This document shows, in pieces, positions 13,101 to 23,965 of a DNA stretch of 64,000 bases. Made by a program: the position numbers and the translations under genes. The notes beneath the pieces were generated by a model that was not told the DNA's origin, ran no database searches, and saw only the letters and a program-made list of their open reading frames with translations. This DNA comes from Molossus alvarezi (Eukaryota; Chordata; Mammalia; Chiroptera; Molossidae): positions 4,135,051 through 4,199,050 of the forward strand of contig CM073895.1 in the NCBI GenBank assembly GCA_037176705.1, in the 5' to 3' direction. How positions within the stretch are numbered: the stretch's first letter is position 1; every line of letters starts with the position of its first letter.

Positions 13101-16100
13101 ACTCCCCCCCGCCATATTGCAGCCTGGCTCCCGGCTGGGGTGCCTGGGCACCGAATGGATGGGGCAATTTAGGGCGGAGCCTGACACCCTGAGCCTGAAC
13201 CCTGGAAGGAGTTAGGAGCAGTGCATGGGGGGCGGGGCCTGTGTGTGAGCGCTCATAGCATTTACTCAGCACTAGCCCTGACCTCCTCCTTGCAGGCTCT
13301 TCCCTGCACATTGACATCACCCTGGAGGGTTTAAAAAATACCCTGTTGACGCCCTGGCCGGTTTGGCTCAGCGGTTGGAGCATCGGCCTGTGGTCCGGAG
13401 AGACCCCGCTAAGGGCACGTACCTCGGTTGCAGTTTGTCCCCGACCCTGGTTGGGTTGTGTGGGTGGCAGCCACTCGATGTGTCCCTTTCACGTCGATGT
13501 TTCTCTCTCTCTCCCCCTCCCACTCTATCTGAACAAAAAAAAAAAAGGAAAAATGTCCTTGGGTGAGGGGGAAAAAAAAGTGCCCTGTTGATGTCATTGG
13601 TCTTCATTGTGGTCTTCCACCAGGCTCTTCTGGAGCTCCCAGGGTGGTTCTGGGGTGCAGTCTGGGGTGAGGAGGCTGAGAGGCACTGGGAAGCTGGGGG
13701 AAGGGAAGGCCGCCCCACCCCCACACCCCATCTGCTTCCACACTGGTTTTGTCCCCAGGTTAGCAGGGGTCCCAGGTCCCAAGGTGCTGGTGGTGCCCAG
13801 CTGCCCTTCCCCAGTAGGGAAGATGTTGGGGTCACCGGTCCAAAAGCCCACGCTGCATCGGTCCATCAGCACCAAGGTGCTGCTGGCAGAGGGCGAGGAC
13901 ACGCCCTTCGTGGAGCACTGCCGCCGCTATGAGGACTCCTACCGGGTGAGGGGGCCGCGGGGACCTGCGGGCTGTGGAGGGCCTCGCCCCTTTCGCACCA
14001 AGGCCCGGTGGCCACGTCTAGTCCTGGGCACCCTGGCCAGCGCTGCCCTGAGGCTCTGCCAGGGACATGCGCAGGAACCACAGGCCTGGTCTCTCACACA
14101 GGTCCTGCAGGCGGAGATGCAGAGCCTGAAGGACCAGGTCCAGGAGCTGCACCGGGACCTAACCAAACACCACTCACTCATCAAGGCTGAGATCATGGGA
14201 GACATTCTGCACAAGTCCCAGCAGGTGGACGCACAGATCAACTCGGAGTATGCTTCCGTGGAGGGCATGAGAGCAGTCTTCCAGGAGGTAGCCCCTTCCA
14301 AGGACCTAACTCCCCTACAGCCCACCTGTCAGCATACACATGGCTACCCCAACACGGGAAGGGAAGAAGGAGGACATTGGCGGTGCCCCGGTGTGGCAGG
14401 CTCTGGAACCTGGCCCTGTGCCGCCTGGAACCACACGAACTGGCTGGGGTGCCACATGGCTCCAAGTAGCTAGAGGATAAAAATGCCACCAATAGAAATT
14501 CTAACTCACCCCACATTTGGTGTCCAACTGACTTTCTCTTTCAGATGTGGGCAGAAACCTACCAGCGGGTGGCCAACGAGCAGGAGATTTATGAAGGTCT
14601 CAGGCAGCCATGCTGGGTGCACACCTGTCCTGGAGCTAACCCACGTGCCAGTAGGGGCAGGAAGGCAGTACCACTAACCAGACACAAACATCCCCATGCT
14701 CTTCCCCTTTGCCCTTGACTTTGCCTCAGCTGCTAACTGGCCCCAAAACGATGCATCTGAGGTCACGATTCAGTGACTAGAATGCCCTCACATGTCTTAC
14801 CTCACTTTTTAATCAAAGAGATACCTATGGAAGTGGTTGGGATATTTCTATGATGTGAGGCTGGAGAATAAGAATCTAAAACCAATAAGACCCAACGCTC
14901 TGTTCTTGGCCCCCACAGCCCAGCTCTATGACCTTCTCCAGCTGAAGCAGGAGAATGCCTACCTGACCACCATCACCAAACAGATCACACCCTACATCCG
15001 CTCAATCGCCAAGGTGAAGGAGCGGCTGGAGCCCAGGTGAGACCAGGGGGTGTCCCCAGGGGAGCCAAGACACTTCAGAATGGGCGTGGAAAGCCGTCGC
15101 ACACTGGGAAGAGCCCCTTTCAGAAGTCAGTGGGCCAAGTCATGAGGGTGTAATTGGGGCACCTGGGTGAACCAGGTGCTGGACATGTGCAAAGACACAG
15201 AATGAGGGGCTGCTCTGAGCTTCTGCTCCTAGGCCCACAGTCGCCCACCTCAGGAGTTGGTCAAAGCAGAAGACACTTCTTGGGGGTGTCATGGAGGTCT
15301 TCAGCCAAACCAGGCAGCAGAACATGGAGGAGAGGGCAGAACTTCCTCTGTGCATGGTCAAATCTAGATAAGAACTCGCACCACGCTCTCAGCACCATAC
15401 ATGGGCTTTAAAAGGTGTTACAGTTGCAGAGGGATCTTGGTAGCAGGTCCTCAATGTGCCCATCTCTTAAGTCACTCAGGCCCAACATAGGCCGGTTGTT
15501 CTACATCTGGTGCACAGAGGTCTGCTTGGGCTCTCCCTCCGTCACCCTCCAGGGGACTCCATTTGCCTCATTCCTGTCAGATCTCCTGTTTCCTATATCC
15601 CAGTGGCTCCGTTTCATGCTTAGATGGAGCCCATACCCCAGTGGCTCCTTGAAAAAGGGTGCACAGAAGGTATATGTTTTGGACAGCACAAGTCTAAAAT
15701 GTCTAGTTTGCCTTCACACTTGACGGATAGTTTTGCTGGGTATCGAATTCTAGATTGAAATTCTAGACTGGAGAGGATTCTCCCTTGAAGGCATTACTCT
15801 GTTGTCCTCTAACTTTCAAGGCTGTCTTTGAGAATTTTGAAGGCATTCTGATTCCTAATCCTTGTAATAATGTGACCTACTGATTCTCCTTAGGAGCTGT
15901 GGAACCTTCTCTGCTTCCAAGGTTCTGAAATTTCACATTGATGAGGGCCGATTCCCATCCACTAGGTTGAGTACTGATGAGTTCTTTCAACCTGGAAATG
16001 CATGTCCTTCAGTTTGGGCGTATTTCCTTTTGAACTTGTTAATTGATTTCTCCACGTTTTCTTTCTGGAATTCTCACTCTCGGATATCAGCCCTCTGATC

Positions 16101-19100
16101 TACCTTCCCTTTTTGGTACCATTTTCCATTTCTTTTTGCTGTACTTTCTGGAGATTTCCTCACTTATCTTCCAACCGGTCATTTTGTTCTTCATTTCTGA
16201 AAAAAAAAAAATTCCTAGAGCTCTTACCTGACTATTCTTTTTTTTTTTTTTATCCTCACTGGAGGACATTTTTGCATTTACCTTCCGATAGAGCAGGAGG
16301 GAGAGAAACATCGATGTGAGAGAGACATATTGAGTGGCTGTCACACACACGACCCCAACCGGGGCCGGGTACAAACTGCAACCGAGGTACATGCCCTTAG
16401 TGGGAACCGAACCCGGGACCCTCTGGTTCGCAGGCTGACGCTCTAACTGCTGAGCCAAACCAGCCAGGGCCTGACTGTTCATTTTACACAGCATTCTGTT
16501 GTTTCTCTTACCTTTCTGAGGCCGATAGGTATGGGTTTACTTTTTGTTTTGTTGTTTAAGTTTCCTCCAAGTTACCTGTTGTTTGTTTAGGTTTCTCTCT
16601 TCCATGTTAAAGTCTTTTCTCAGAGGTCAGGACATCTTTGAGGGTCTGCTCATGTCAGGATGGGGGGCAGACCGGAAGCTCTGAGCACACGGGTGGTGCT
16701 TCACTCTGGGGCTCCGGGTGGCCAGGGTTTTGTGTTGCTTTGTTTTCTTGAAGGCACCAAGGTCACTGTATGGAGCCCCTGTGTTCACCCTGGTCTCTGT
16801 CGTTCCCACCTGTGGGCTGTACCTTCTCAGAGACTAATCCCTCAGACGCCTGTGGGCGGCTGCTTGGTGTGGGGATCTTGGCCATCACCGTCCACCCTGT
16901 TGCTGCCCATTCCGGGGCCCCCTGAGCAGTCTGTAGTGTGAAAGGTGGGGGCCTCAGCGTGGCCTGCTGTGCACTTTGAATGCAGGTGTCTCAAGTCCGC
17001 TCAGTTAGTTCCCACGGTCTGCATGCTCTCCAGCTTCCAAAGCCGTGGTGGTACCCTTTCCTGCTCTCAACCTGGACACTTTCTCTTTCTCCCTCTTGTT
17101 GTTTTGGTCCCTTTATGAGAGTTGTAGCGAGTTTGGAGAGGAAGGAAAATCAGAGTGTGCGTGTGCAATCTCCGTGCTAGTCCAGAACCACCAAGTCACC
17201 TGGTGACGATTTGAGGTTAAACTCATCGTACCTTTTGTACCATTGTGATCGAATCCCTGCCCACCCAGGACGAGCTGCAGTGTTTCCTCCTAAGCTGACA
17301 TTCAAAGTAGTTAGTTTATTCCAGATACTGTGTGATTCCATCGATAAAACCTCAGAACCAGGCAGAACCAACCTCTGCCGTGGACAGTTGAAATGGCGAC
17401 TCTCCTGGGGCGGGAAGCGGGGGTATCTGGGTGGAGGTGATGTTCTGGGTGCTGTCTACCCAGCTTGTTCACACCGTGAGCGTGCACCAAGCCACACTGT
17501 GGCGTTCGCACGTTTTCCCTTCTGGTGCGCTGCGTCCGTGCACACTGGTTCTCGGGAGCCGCTCCTGCCTGCCAGCAGAGGGCCACTCGTGGGCAGAGCG
17601 GCTGCCAGGAGGTGGTGTCTCAGGGCAGGACAGCAAAGGGGAGGGAACTCAGGCTGCAGCCAAGCTCCTAAAGGTTTGGGGTGAGGAGGGACAGCCACAC
17701 AGCCAGCGCCGTTTTTGTTTTTGTTTTTAATTCTCACCCGAGGATATTTTTCTATTTATTGTCAGGTAGAGTGGGAGGGGGAGAAAGAGAGAGAAACATC
17801 GGTGAGAGAGACACATCGACTGGTTGCCTCCCGCACAACCCCGACCAGGGCCGGGGACTGAACCACAACCAAGGTACGTGCCCTTGTCCGGAATCAAACC
17901 TGAGACTCTTTGGTCCCCAGGCTGAGGCTCTAACTGCTGAGCCAGACCAGCCCGGGCACGAGTGATCTTTCTAAAGCCTATGCTTCCCGCCCGGCTGGCG
18001 CGGCTCAGTGGCTGAGTGTCAACCCTGCACCAAGAGGTCACTGGTTTGATTGCTGGTCGGGGCACATGCCCGGGGCACGGGCTCGATCCCCAGGAGAGGG
18101 CGTGCAGGAGACAGCCAATAGATGTTTCTCTCTCATCAACCTTTCTATCTCTCTCTCTCAAAAATCAATAAAAATGTATTTAAAAATGAATAAATAAAGC
18201 CTGTAGTTCCCATCACACCGGGCCTGACAGTCCACCTCTGCCCGCATCGGCCCCTCCCCACACGCCAGCCACATGACCTTTCAGTTCCCCAAAGACCTAG
18301 ACCGGCTCGCGCCTCCCGCCCCTGCCTGGAGTCTTCTGGCTGCGGACAGAGTCACGGATGCTCGCCGTCAGGTCGGCTTGAGTGTCCACAGAGACTGTCA
18401 ACCCCGCGATTTGAAGCCGGCCTATGTTCGCTGCCACTCCCGTCCAGCTGCCCCTTCCCCCACCTGGCATCTCCCTGACCGGAACGGGGCCCCCATGAGC
18501 AGGGCCACCCGCTCCCACAGCCCTGCCCGCAGAGATACTTGAGGACCAAAGCCCCAGGCTCTGGAGTGGTCACTTGAGTTCGGTTTTTGTGCAAAGAGCT
18601 GGCTCTGCGCCTTCAGGTTCCCGGGTCTGCATCCTCCACAGGTTCCAGGCACCCGTGGACGAAGAGTCAGAGCAGCCACGGGACACGTGTGAGGGCAGCA
18701 CGGACGACGAGGCCCAAGCCAGGTAAAGGTGCTTCCACCCTGGGCGGGCAGACGGCTCATCCCAGAGACGAAGACAGACCCTGGGTTTTCCTCCCCCCTC
18801 GGTCCCCTCTCTGGCCTTAGCGGGTAAAGCACGAGTTGGAGAGGTTTGTAGTCTGGATGGTGACTCCAGTGACTCCTAGATGACAGATGTGACTTTGATA
18901 GATGTGACCCACATTTTCTCACCGTCCATGCGTGGTGGCTGCCTGCACCCCGACACCACCGAGAGCTGCCAGCACTCACTGCAGGCGGCTCAAATTCACC
19001 CCAGTGAGCACCTCTGCCGAGAGCACTGAGCCAGGGTTTGCAAATACTGCCGGAGGGACAACACCGGCACAGAGGGGCTCCCGGTGAAACGTGCTGGTCA

Positions 19101-19619
19101 GGGGCAGAGAGTGGGGCTGCAGATCAGAGCTGTAGCCCTGGCTGGTTTGGCTCAGTGGTTGGAGCATCGGCCTGCGGACCAGAGAGTCCCGGGTTCGGTT
19201 CCCGGTGGGGCACATACCAAAAAAAACCCCAAAAAACCAATAGAGCTGTTAGACCCAGAGGTCTGCTGCTGTGCTTGGTGACAAGGCATGCCCCCTCCCC
19301 CGTCCCGCCAGACACCAGGCTTAGCTCTGGGGCTCCAGGGCAGTGTCAGCTCTATGCTCCTGCTGAGATGCCGGAACTGATATTTGGACAACAGTCATCA
19401 GAAGTGACATAGTCCTCTAGGGGGCCCTCTGGTTCTGGCTCTGGTGGCGTGGTCGCCCGGTGCCTTCAGGAAAGGCCTCCTGTTCCAAAGACCTGAGCCC
19501 GAGTGGGTAGCGAGTGTCCCAGACTAGAGCTCACGTTCAGGTGTTCCTTTAGGAGTGACCCTGGGTCACGGACAAGAGAGAGAAGACCTCAGAGCCGAGA
19601 GGAAACAGCCGGACCCTGA
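8033..19619 (+). CDS. RNF207: RING finger protein 207, 17 coding exons
   Basis: RNF207 is a RING/B-box/coiled-coil protein linked to cardiac repolarisation through the HERG potassium channel and HSP70. Coding exons: 8033-8223, 9231-9363, 10456-10600, 10683-10764, 10843-10918, 11000-11125, 11518-11564, 11797-11869, 11955-12023, 12668-12736, 12812-12912, 13759-13945, 14102-14287, 14545-14596, 14919-15036, 18642-18722 and 19553-19619. All junction phases agree and the sum is 1803 nt, or 600 residues. The RING uses C25, C28, C40, H42, C45, C48, C60 and C63. A B-box follows at about residues 97-140, then helical coiled-coil segments (ERLEQAVLAVKALQ; MQSLKDQVQELHRDLTKHHS). All introns are GT-AG except intron 2, whose donor is GC. 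The final exon is out of frame with the conserved mammalian tail, so the protein ends about 34 residues short of the 634-residue human form. The start was chosen because it matches the family N-terminus MSGAIF. Confidence 0.95.
8291..8621 (+). repeat. Minisatellite, about 7 units of 48-50 bp, RNF207 intron 1
   Basis: Near-identical units share the core ggctctgactcccagcagag and acccgggccctggg. Two subtypes alternate in the linker: one with cgcacggtgggcaagg and one with gcgcggggtgcgcaagg. The last unit is truncated. The array starts about 70 bp after the exon 1 donor. It accounts for a spurious repetitive open frame on the minus strand. Confidence 0.95.
8839..8975 (+). repeat. 68-bp tandem duplication, RNF207 intron 1
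   Basis: Units 8839-8906 and 8907-8974 both begin tccctgaaatcttaggtcaa and end with gtgtggctgtaaatg. They differ by about two bases (gttcttag versus gttcccag), indicating a recent duplication. Confidence 0.95.
9361..9368 (+). other. GC-type splice donor of RNF207 intron 2
   Basis: Exon 2 must end at CAG (9363) because exon 3 starts in phase 0 with GAC at 10456 and the protein continues ECSEQ-DAETTYFC as in other mammals. The next bases are gcagga, so the intron starts GC and ends AG. No GT donor lies close enough to keep this reading. Confidence 0.75.
10149..10186 (+). repeat. (CA)n microsatellite, RNF207 intron 2
   Basis: A run of alternating CA with two CG interruptions lies between exons 2 and 3, about 270 bp before the exon 3 acceptor. 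Confidence 0.95.
12205..12420 (-). mobile_element. VES-type SINE, RNF207 intron 9
   Basis: On the minus strand it reads head, body and a tail complementary to 'gagagagaaacatcaatg'. The A-rich end (ttattgattttttag on plus) is at low coordinates. It sits between exons 9 and 10. Confidence 0.85.
13350..13580 (+). mobile_element. VES-type SINE with gtgagg tail, RNF207 intron 11
   Basis: The head gccctggccggtttggctca, B-box region, 'cgatgtttctctctctc', a poly-A interruption and the terminal motif aatgtccttgggtgagg mark the subfamily whose 3' end reads cctcgggtgagga. Confidence 0.9.
15715..16215 (+). mobile_element. Ancient LINE 3'-end-like relic
   Basis: The T-rich text 'ttttgctgggtatcgaattc', 'actttctggagatttcctca' and 'cttatcttccaaccggtcat' resembles the 3' region of old mammalian L1 elements. 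No reverse transcriptase frame is left. The subfamily cannot be named from sight. Confidence 0.45.
16238..16470 (-). mobile_element. VES-type SINE, RNF207 intron 15
   Basis: A poly-T start (tail on the minus strand), then atcctcactggaggacattt, ggagagaaacatcgatgtga and ending gagccaaaccagccagggc, the complement of the SINE head. Confidence 0.9.
17730..17957 (-). mobile_element. VES-type SINE, RNF207 intron 15
   Basis: The element reads ctcacccgaggatattttt to gagccagaccagcccgggc, a full-length minus-strand SINE. It lies about 33 bp before a plus-strand SINE, forming an inverted pair. Confidence 0.9.
17990..18200 (+). mobile_element. VES-type SINE, RNF207 intron 15
   Basis: The head cccggctggcgcggctcagt, core gcaccaagaggtcactggtt and a tail of aaaatcaataaaaatg with A-rich extension. 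It belongs to the subtype seen at 5089 and 55974. Confidence 0.9.
19134..19240 (+). mobile_element. Short SINE head, RNF207 intron 16
   Basis: Only the tRNA-like half is present: ccctggctggtttggctcag to gggttcggttcccggtgggg. It runs directly into a mixed A/C tail (caaaaaaaaccccaaaa). It looks like a truncated or head-only insertion and not a tRNA gene, because it shares the diverged SINE head. Confidence 0.8.
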
Positions 19620-19717
19620 GCAGCCTCACGGAAGAGCCTCCACTGAAAAACAGACCCTCACAGACCCAAACTGAAAAACGGGGTGACGTCCCCCCACGGA
19701 GGGAGCGCCCCACTTAG
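19553..19717 (+). other. RNF207 last exon: shifted stop and ancestral-tail remnant
   Basis: In the frame set by exon 16 the exon reads SDPGSRTRERRPQSREETAG and stops at TGA 19617-19619. In the frame used by the human protein the same DNA from 19571 reads DKREKTSEPRG, then EEPPLKN and KRGDVPPRRERPT, ending at TAG 19715-19717. That is the recognisable ancestral C-terminus. The two frames diverge just after PGS (near 19568). Compared with my recollection of human codons, four bases are missing there. Confidence 0.75.
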
Positions 19718-20410
19718 CCACTGGGCCTGTCACCACAAGCCCGGGGCCCTACAAAAAGGTTGTTCCCATCCCGATATTTGTAAAGGGTCGGAGGTGGTTG
19801 CTTCTCAGCAGTAGAACCAAGAAACTCCCACCGTTCCTGGTGCCGGATTCTCTGGCCTGGGCCACACTTCGCTTTTCCTGTCTACACAGCACTAAGTCTT
19901 GCTTCTCATCAGGACGCCAGGGGACGCATCCCAGTCCACGGGGATGTTAAACAGGGGAGCACCCAGCCTCAAGCCCCTCACTGGTCCAGCTTCTCCCCGG
20001 TGCCTGTGCACGGCCCCGTGCCAGGGGTACCTGCGGGCCTGTGCGGACGTGCTCTGAACCTAGGTAATAAGTCTCCGTCCTCGAAGGAATCCAGTCTCTC
20101 CTGAATCGCAGCCCCACTGTTGACGGGCGCCACTGGAGGGTTCCACCCAGTAACCTGAGCACTGCGCAGCAAAGGGAGAAAACCCATGCCCCGATGTGTC
20201 TCCCTCCTGGCAAGGGCTGGGCTCCCAGCAGCAGGGTGCCCCGCAGGATGTCCCCATCACAACCCTCCGCCCCCTTTCCGGGCTGCCAGCCTGGCCCTGT
20301 GCTCACCTTCTGTTGGTTCTCAAAGCAGATACCGCAGCGACTTTTCTGCAGCAGCTTCCCAGCCCTACACAGAACCCTTTCTACAAGTACAATGTTACGC
20401 TTTTTTTTAA

Positions 20411-20634
20411 ATCCTCACCTGAGGACATTTTTGCATTCATCTTCAGATACAGCGGAAGACACAGAGAGAAACATTGATGTGAGAGAGACACATCTACTGG
20501 TTGCCATCCACACGCCCCCAACCGGGGCCGGGGACAAATTGTAATCGAGGTACGTGCCCTTAGCAAGAACCAAACCCGGGCCTCTCTGGTTTGCGGACCA
20601 ACGCTCTAAGCGCTGAGCCAAACTGGCCAGAGCA
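20411..20634 (-). mobile_element. VES-type SINE in RNF207 3' UTR
   Basis: The element runs from atcctcacctgaggacattt through 'gagagaaacattgatgtgag' to gagccaaactggccagag. It is full length and antisense to RNF207. Confidence 0.9.
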
Positions 20635-20998
20635 TGTTATGCTTTTTAAAAAGGAAAATTAACCTACGTGACCTCAAATTTAAAATGATGCCGGGGAGTC
20701 ACATTTTAAGCAAATATCCACCTTGATTCAGTGGTTCGAGCAGCAAATGGCTTCTCTGCGCTGGGCTGGCTCACATGTCAATACATTAACGTCACATGTG
20801 GACACCCAACACCCCCAGAGTTGCCCTTTCGTTTCGGGGCACTGCCGTCCTCGCGCGTGGGAGCCCGCAGGGCAGGGCTCAGGTGGGAATTCCGCGCTCA
20901 GGCTGCAGGGCCTCCCAGCTCAGCTGCGGGCGACATGACCTGCGAGTTTCCACTTCCCACACAATCACACTGTGGTTCAGAGTGAAATCAAGTATAGT

Positions 20999-21004
20999 TT
21001 TATT
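20999..21004 (-). terminator. Polyadenylation signal AATAAA, ICMT
   Basis: AATAAA on the minus strand (tttatt on plus), about 3 kb beyond the ICMT stop, consistent with the long ICMT 3' UTR known in human. It is the distal candidate. Confidence 0.6.
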
Positions 21005-21060
21005 TCAGATTTGGAAAGAATATCAGTATCTGGGAAAGAAAATCCAGTTTAAAGTACTTA

Positions 21061-21066
21061 AATAAA
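21061..21066 (+). terminator. Polyadenylation signal AATAAA, RNF207
   Basis: This is the only plus-strand AATAAA I found after the RNF207 stop, in the context ttaaataaacatttctg. It lies about 60 bp past the opposing ICMT signal, so the two transcripts would overlap at their ends. Confidence 0.5.
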
Positions 21067-23965
21067 CATTTCTGCATGTAAAAAGAAGAGTAGAATAATT
21101 ACTCCATTAAGTTACTCTCCTAGCCACGGGCGGCTTCCTGACAGCAGGCGCCTCTGCGCCGGCCTCCCGGGCCAGGACAAGGTACCAGCACTCACAGCAG
21201 GGCACAGAGCGCGTGCCCACCACTCGGGTAATGCCCAGGTCGCCTACCCTTGCCAAGTCACTACAGAAGCAAGATCGGTGGGAGATGGCAGCTATCTAAG
21301 GCAGTAAGAAAGTGCAGAGAAGGGACAGGGTTACTGTACCTGTGACGAGGGACTGCTACCAAAATGAGCTGTGGCCGAGACCTCACCGAGCCTCGCCCAG
21401 TAATACGACGCGCTCGCTGAGGACTGGTTCCTGTCACGTTATCACCCAGAGCGCTGCGTGGGCGGGAGGGACTGATCAAGGTTACTTTTCGGCCCCAGAA
21501 GCAGCTCACACCAAGGCGGGCTTCGGGGCACGCTGCCTTTTGCCGTCTGCCGGGCTCGCCCCTCCTGCGAATCCCTGCGCGTGTGCCCCTGGCGCGGCTT
21601 CGGACCAGCTTTGTTCTGTGCTGCGCCTGCGTTCCCTTTAAGAGCCTGCACTTTAAAGCCTGCCCTGGGAAGAGAAACCTCCTGACAGTTTCTAACGGGA
21701 GGGAACTGGAGACGTGGCCTCTACCCAGAAAGCCTTGGGGAACACCCAGGAAGCCGGTCCTCGTTAACCGGATTCTCTGCCTGGACGCATCACGGCTAAA
21801 TTCATACGGTTAAGAACAATCTGAAGATCTCATACGAGATGAAAGTCAACCACTCGCCAAACCCTGTCCCTCAATAGTTCATCTCTCATCCCTAAGCAGC
21901 TGCAGACTTCTGGGATTACGAACGCGGGTGTGAACGCGCTCACCGCCCCCCACCCCTGCTCTGGGAAGCCGAGCAGAACGTCAAGCCCAAACACAAAGCC
22001 TGCCTCCCAAGCTCCTGGCCGGCTGGCAGATGGAGGGAGACAGCACCTCACACTTCCCACTCACAGCCAGGGCCCTCATGCGCTGCTCTCCAGCTATTAA
22101 AAAGGCCAATTCGTGACCCCGGGAAGTGTCCTTAAAGCTGGGCCCGAGCCTGCTCAATGCAGCAGTTTCCCTCGAAGAAGCTGGGGTGGCAGCCGGCCCC
22201 CCTCTATTCTGCAGTCCTACTAAGTGGAGCTGACTTTGCTAAGCGTGGTCTGGGAACACGTTTAGAGCCAGTCCAACCTGGATTCGCAGTCAGGGCGTGC
22301 TGACACCCCTCCCGGGAGGGCTCCTGCCCTGGCCCTGGCCAGGCTGACTGCATGGCCCTCCTGAGGGCCGCCGCTGGGGTCTCCCTGGTGCTCACACCAG
22401 CGATCAACGATCCCGCACACCTCTTTGGTATATATAACAACAAAAAGATTGATTAGGCCATGAAAGCTAGAAATTAATACTATTTTGAGTAGGTAAAATG
22501 CTCTTGTGAACACACATCTCCGGCGTCTGGGACAGTGAACCAGTCCGTTTTTGTGTTCCTCTCACACAGTATGGATCCCGTTAATGTCCTCTCTCATCTA
22601 AGTATTAAAAACGTTTGACGTCGTCCTTCTAAGTCTTCACAACACCCCTGTGAGGTAGGTGGTACTGACCCCATTCTACAGATGGGGAGGTCTAGGCACG
22701 GAAAGGTAGGTGGCTCCTGGGAAGCCGCGCGTGGCTGGCGTGGGTGGGGCAGGCTGGCTCCGCCGGGCTCGCCGCCTTCAGTCTGTGCCCCAGCGCCACC
22801 GCAGGGCCGCGCAGGACCCCGCACTGGGACCACGGCCCTGTCTGGTCCGGAATTAAACTAGCGTCTCTACAGTTTACACGTTTGACTCATCAAGCCATAC
22901 ACTCTCCCTGAACTTGAAACACAAAAATACGACTAAATCTCGGCTGGGATTATTTGCTTGATTGAAGACTTGTGTGTCGCCTTGAATTCTGTACTTGTGC
23001 ATGCTCTCGAACCCTTGGAAGACAGTTTGAGATGGCCTTAGGGACGATGACATTTCGGGAACGGAACACAGGACTCAACAGTTAATAGATTTAAATCAAA
23101 ACACAAAACTGTACGCTCTGGTAGAATAAGAACGAAACCCCAAGTCAGTGGAGAGCGGGGTCTCTGTGTTTCACAAGGCCTCGCACAGAGCAGGCATTCA
23201 GTAAGCATTTCTCCCAGAAAGGAAAGATGACACCCTCTGGCGTGCCTGTCACTGAAAACAGCCCCCACTGGGGAGAAGGGCAGGAGCCCCGGGAAGCCAC
23301 TGGGGTCCCTGGTAACACAAAGCCGCTCCGCCCAGTCGTCTGGGTGTCGATGCTTCCTTTCTGCCAAATACAAGTCGGGGCTATGAACAAGGAGCCCCCT
23401 TCGAATTTACACCGCGTCCCGGAAAACGCAGACGTGTAAATGCGGTTACGTACAGGGAGAGCCCAGGGGGCGTGTCTGTGAAACCAGCGGGGGCTCAGCA
23501 CTGAGGACACAGGAGGTGGAAGCCGGCAGCGCGTAGGTTTCTTAAAGGAAGGGTTTCCGATGTATCTCCACCGCCGGGAGGCGCTGGTGCCCGCGGGCCC
23601 GGCCGGCCTGCGGAACAGCCTTACTGGAGGGACGAGTCCACCGCCCTCGTCCAGGACGCGGAGGCTGGCAGGACGGCGGCCTGGCGCCCCGAGCTGAGCG
23701 CACTGACGGTGCTGGTGTCTGCTCCTTGCCCATCTGTAATCCGCGTCCGATCCTGGTTCCGCCGGGAACAGACTGCACCCGGAAGGTGGGGGTGGGGTCC
23801 TTTGGTCCTGTGGCCTTCCGACCATCTGGTCTTGAGTGACAGTCCCGAAGAGCACGATGACATATAAAACGATTAAGAAAATCCGTTCTGCGGTGACCGA
23901 CCAGAGGCCGTTCTGTCCCGGGCGGCGCGGAGCGGGAGGCCCCGCGGCTCCGCGGCCCCCGGGTG

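Larger units (their letters stand above)
15037..18641 (+). other. RNF207 intron 15, repeat-rich
   Basis: This is the largest RNF207 intron, 3.6 kb. It holds a LINE-like relic (15.7-16.2 kb), SINEs at 16238-16470, 17730-17957 and 17990-18200, and otherwise unique sequence without recognisable coding content. Confidence 0.75.
19620..21085 (+). other. RNF207 3' untranslated region (inferred)
   Basis: No gene is evident between the RNF207 stop and the convergent ICMT 3' end. The first AATAAA on the plus strand after the stop is at 21061-21066, so the 3' UTR is inferred to run to about 21085. It contains a minus-oriented SINE (20411-20634). Confidence 0.5.
20980..23965 (-). other. ICMT 3' untranslated region (inferred)
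   Basis: About 3 kb follows the ICMT stop codon with no other gene and no SINE. It includes a MIR-like fragment near 22625-22712 (minus, gaccccattctacagatggg). The end is set by the AATAAA at 20999-21004. Confidence 0.55.

Noticed and set aside
19134..19215. Possible tRNA gene
   Set aside because: The tRNA-like half matches the heads of the surrounding SINEs and ends in a mixed A-rich tail; it has no intact cloverleaf.
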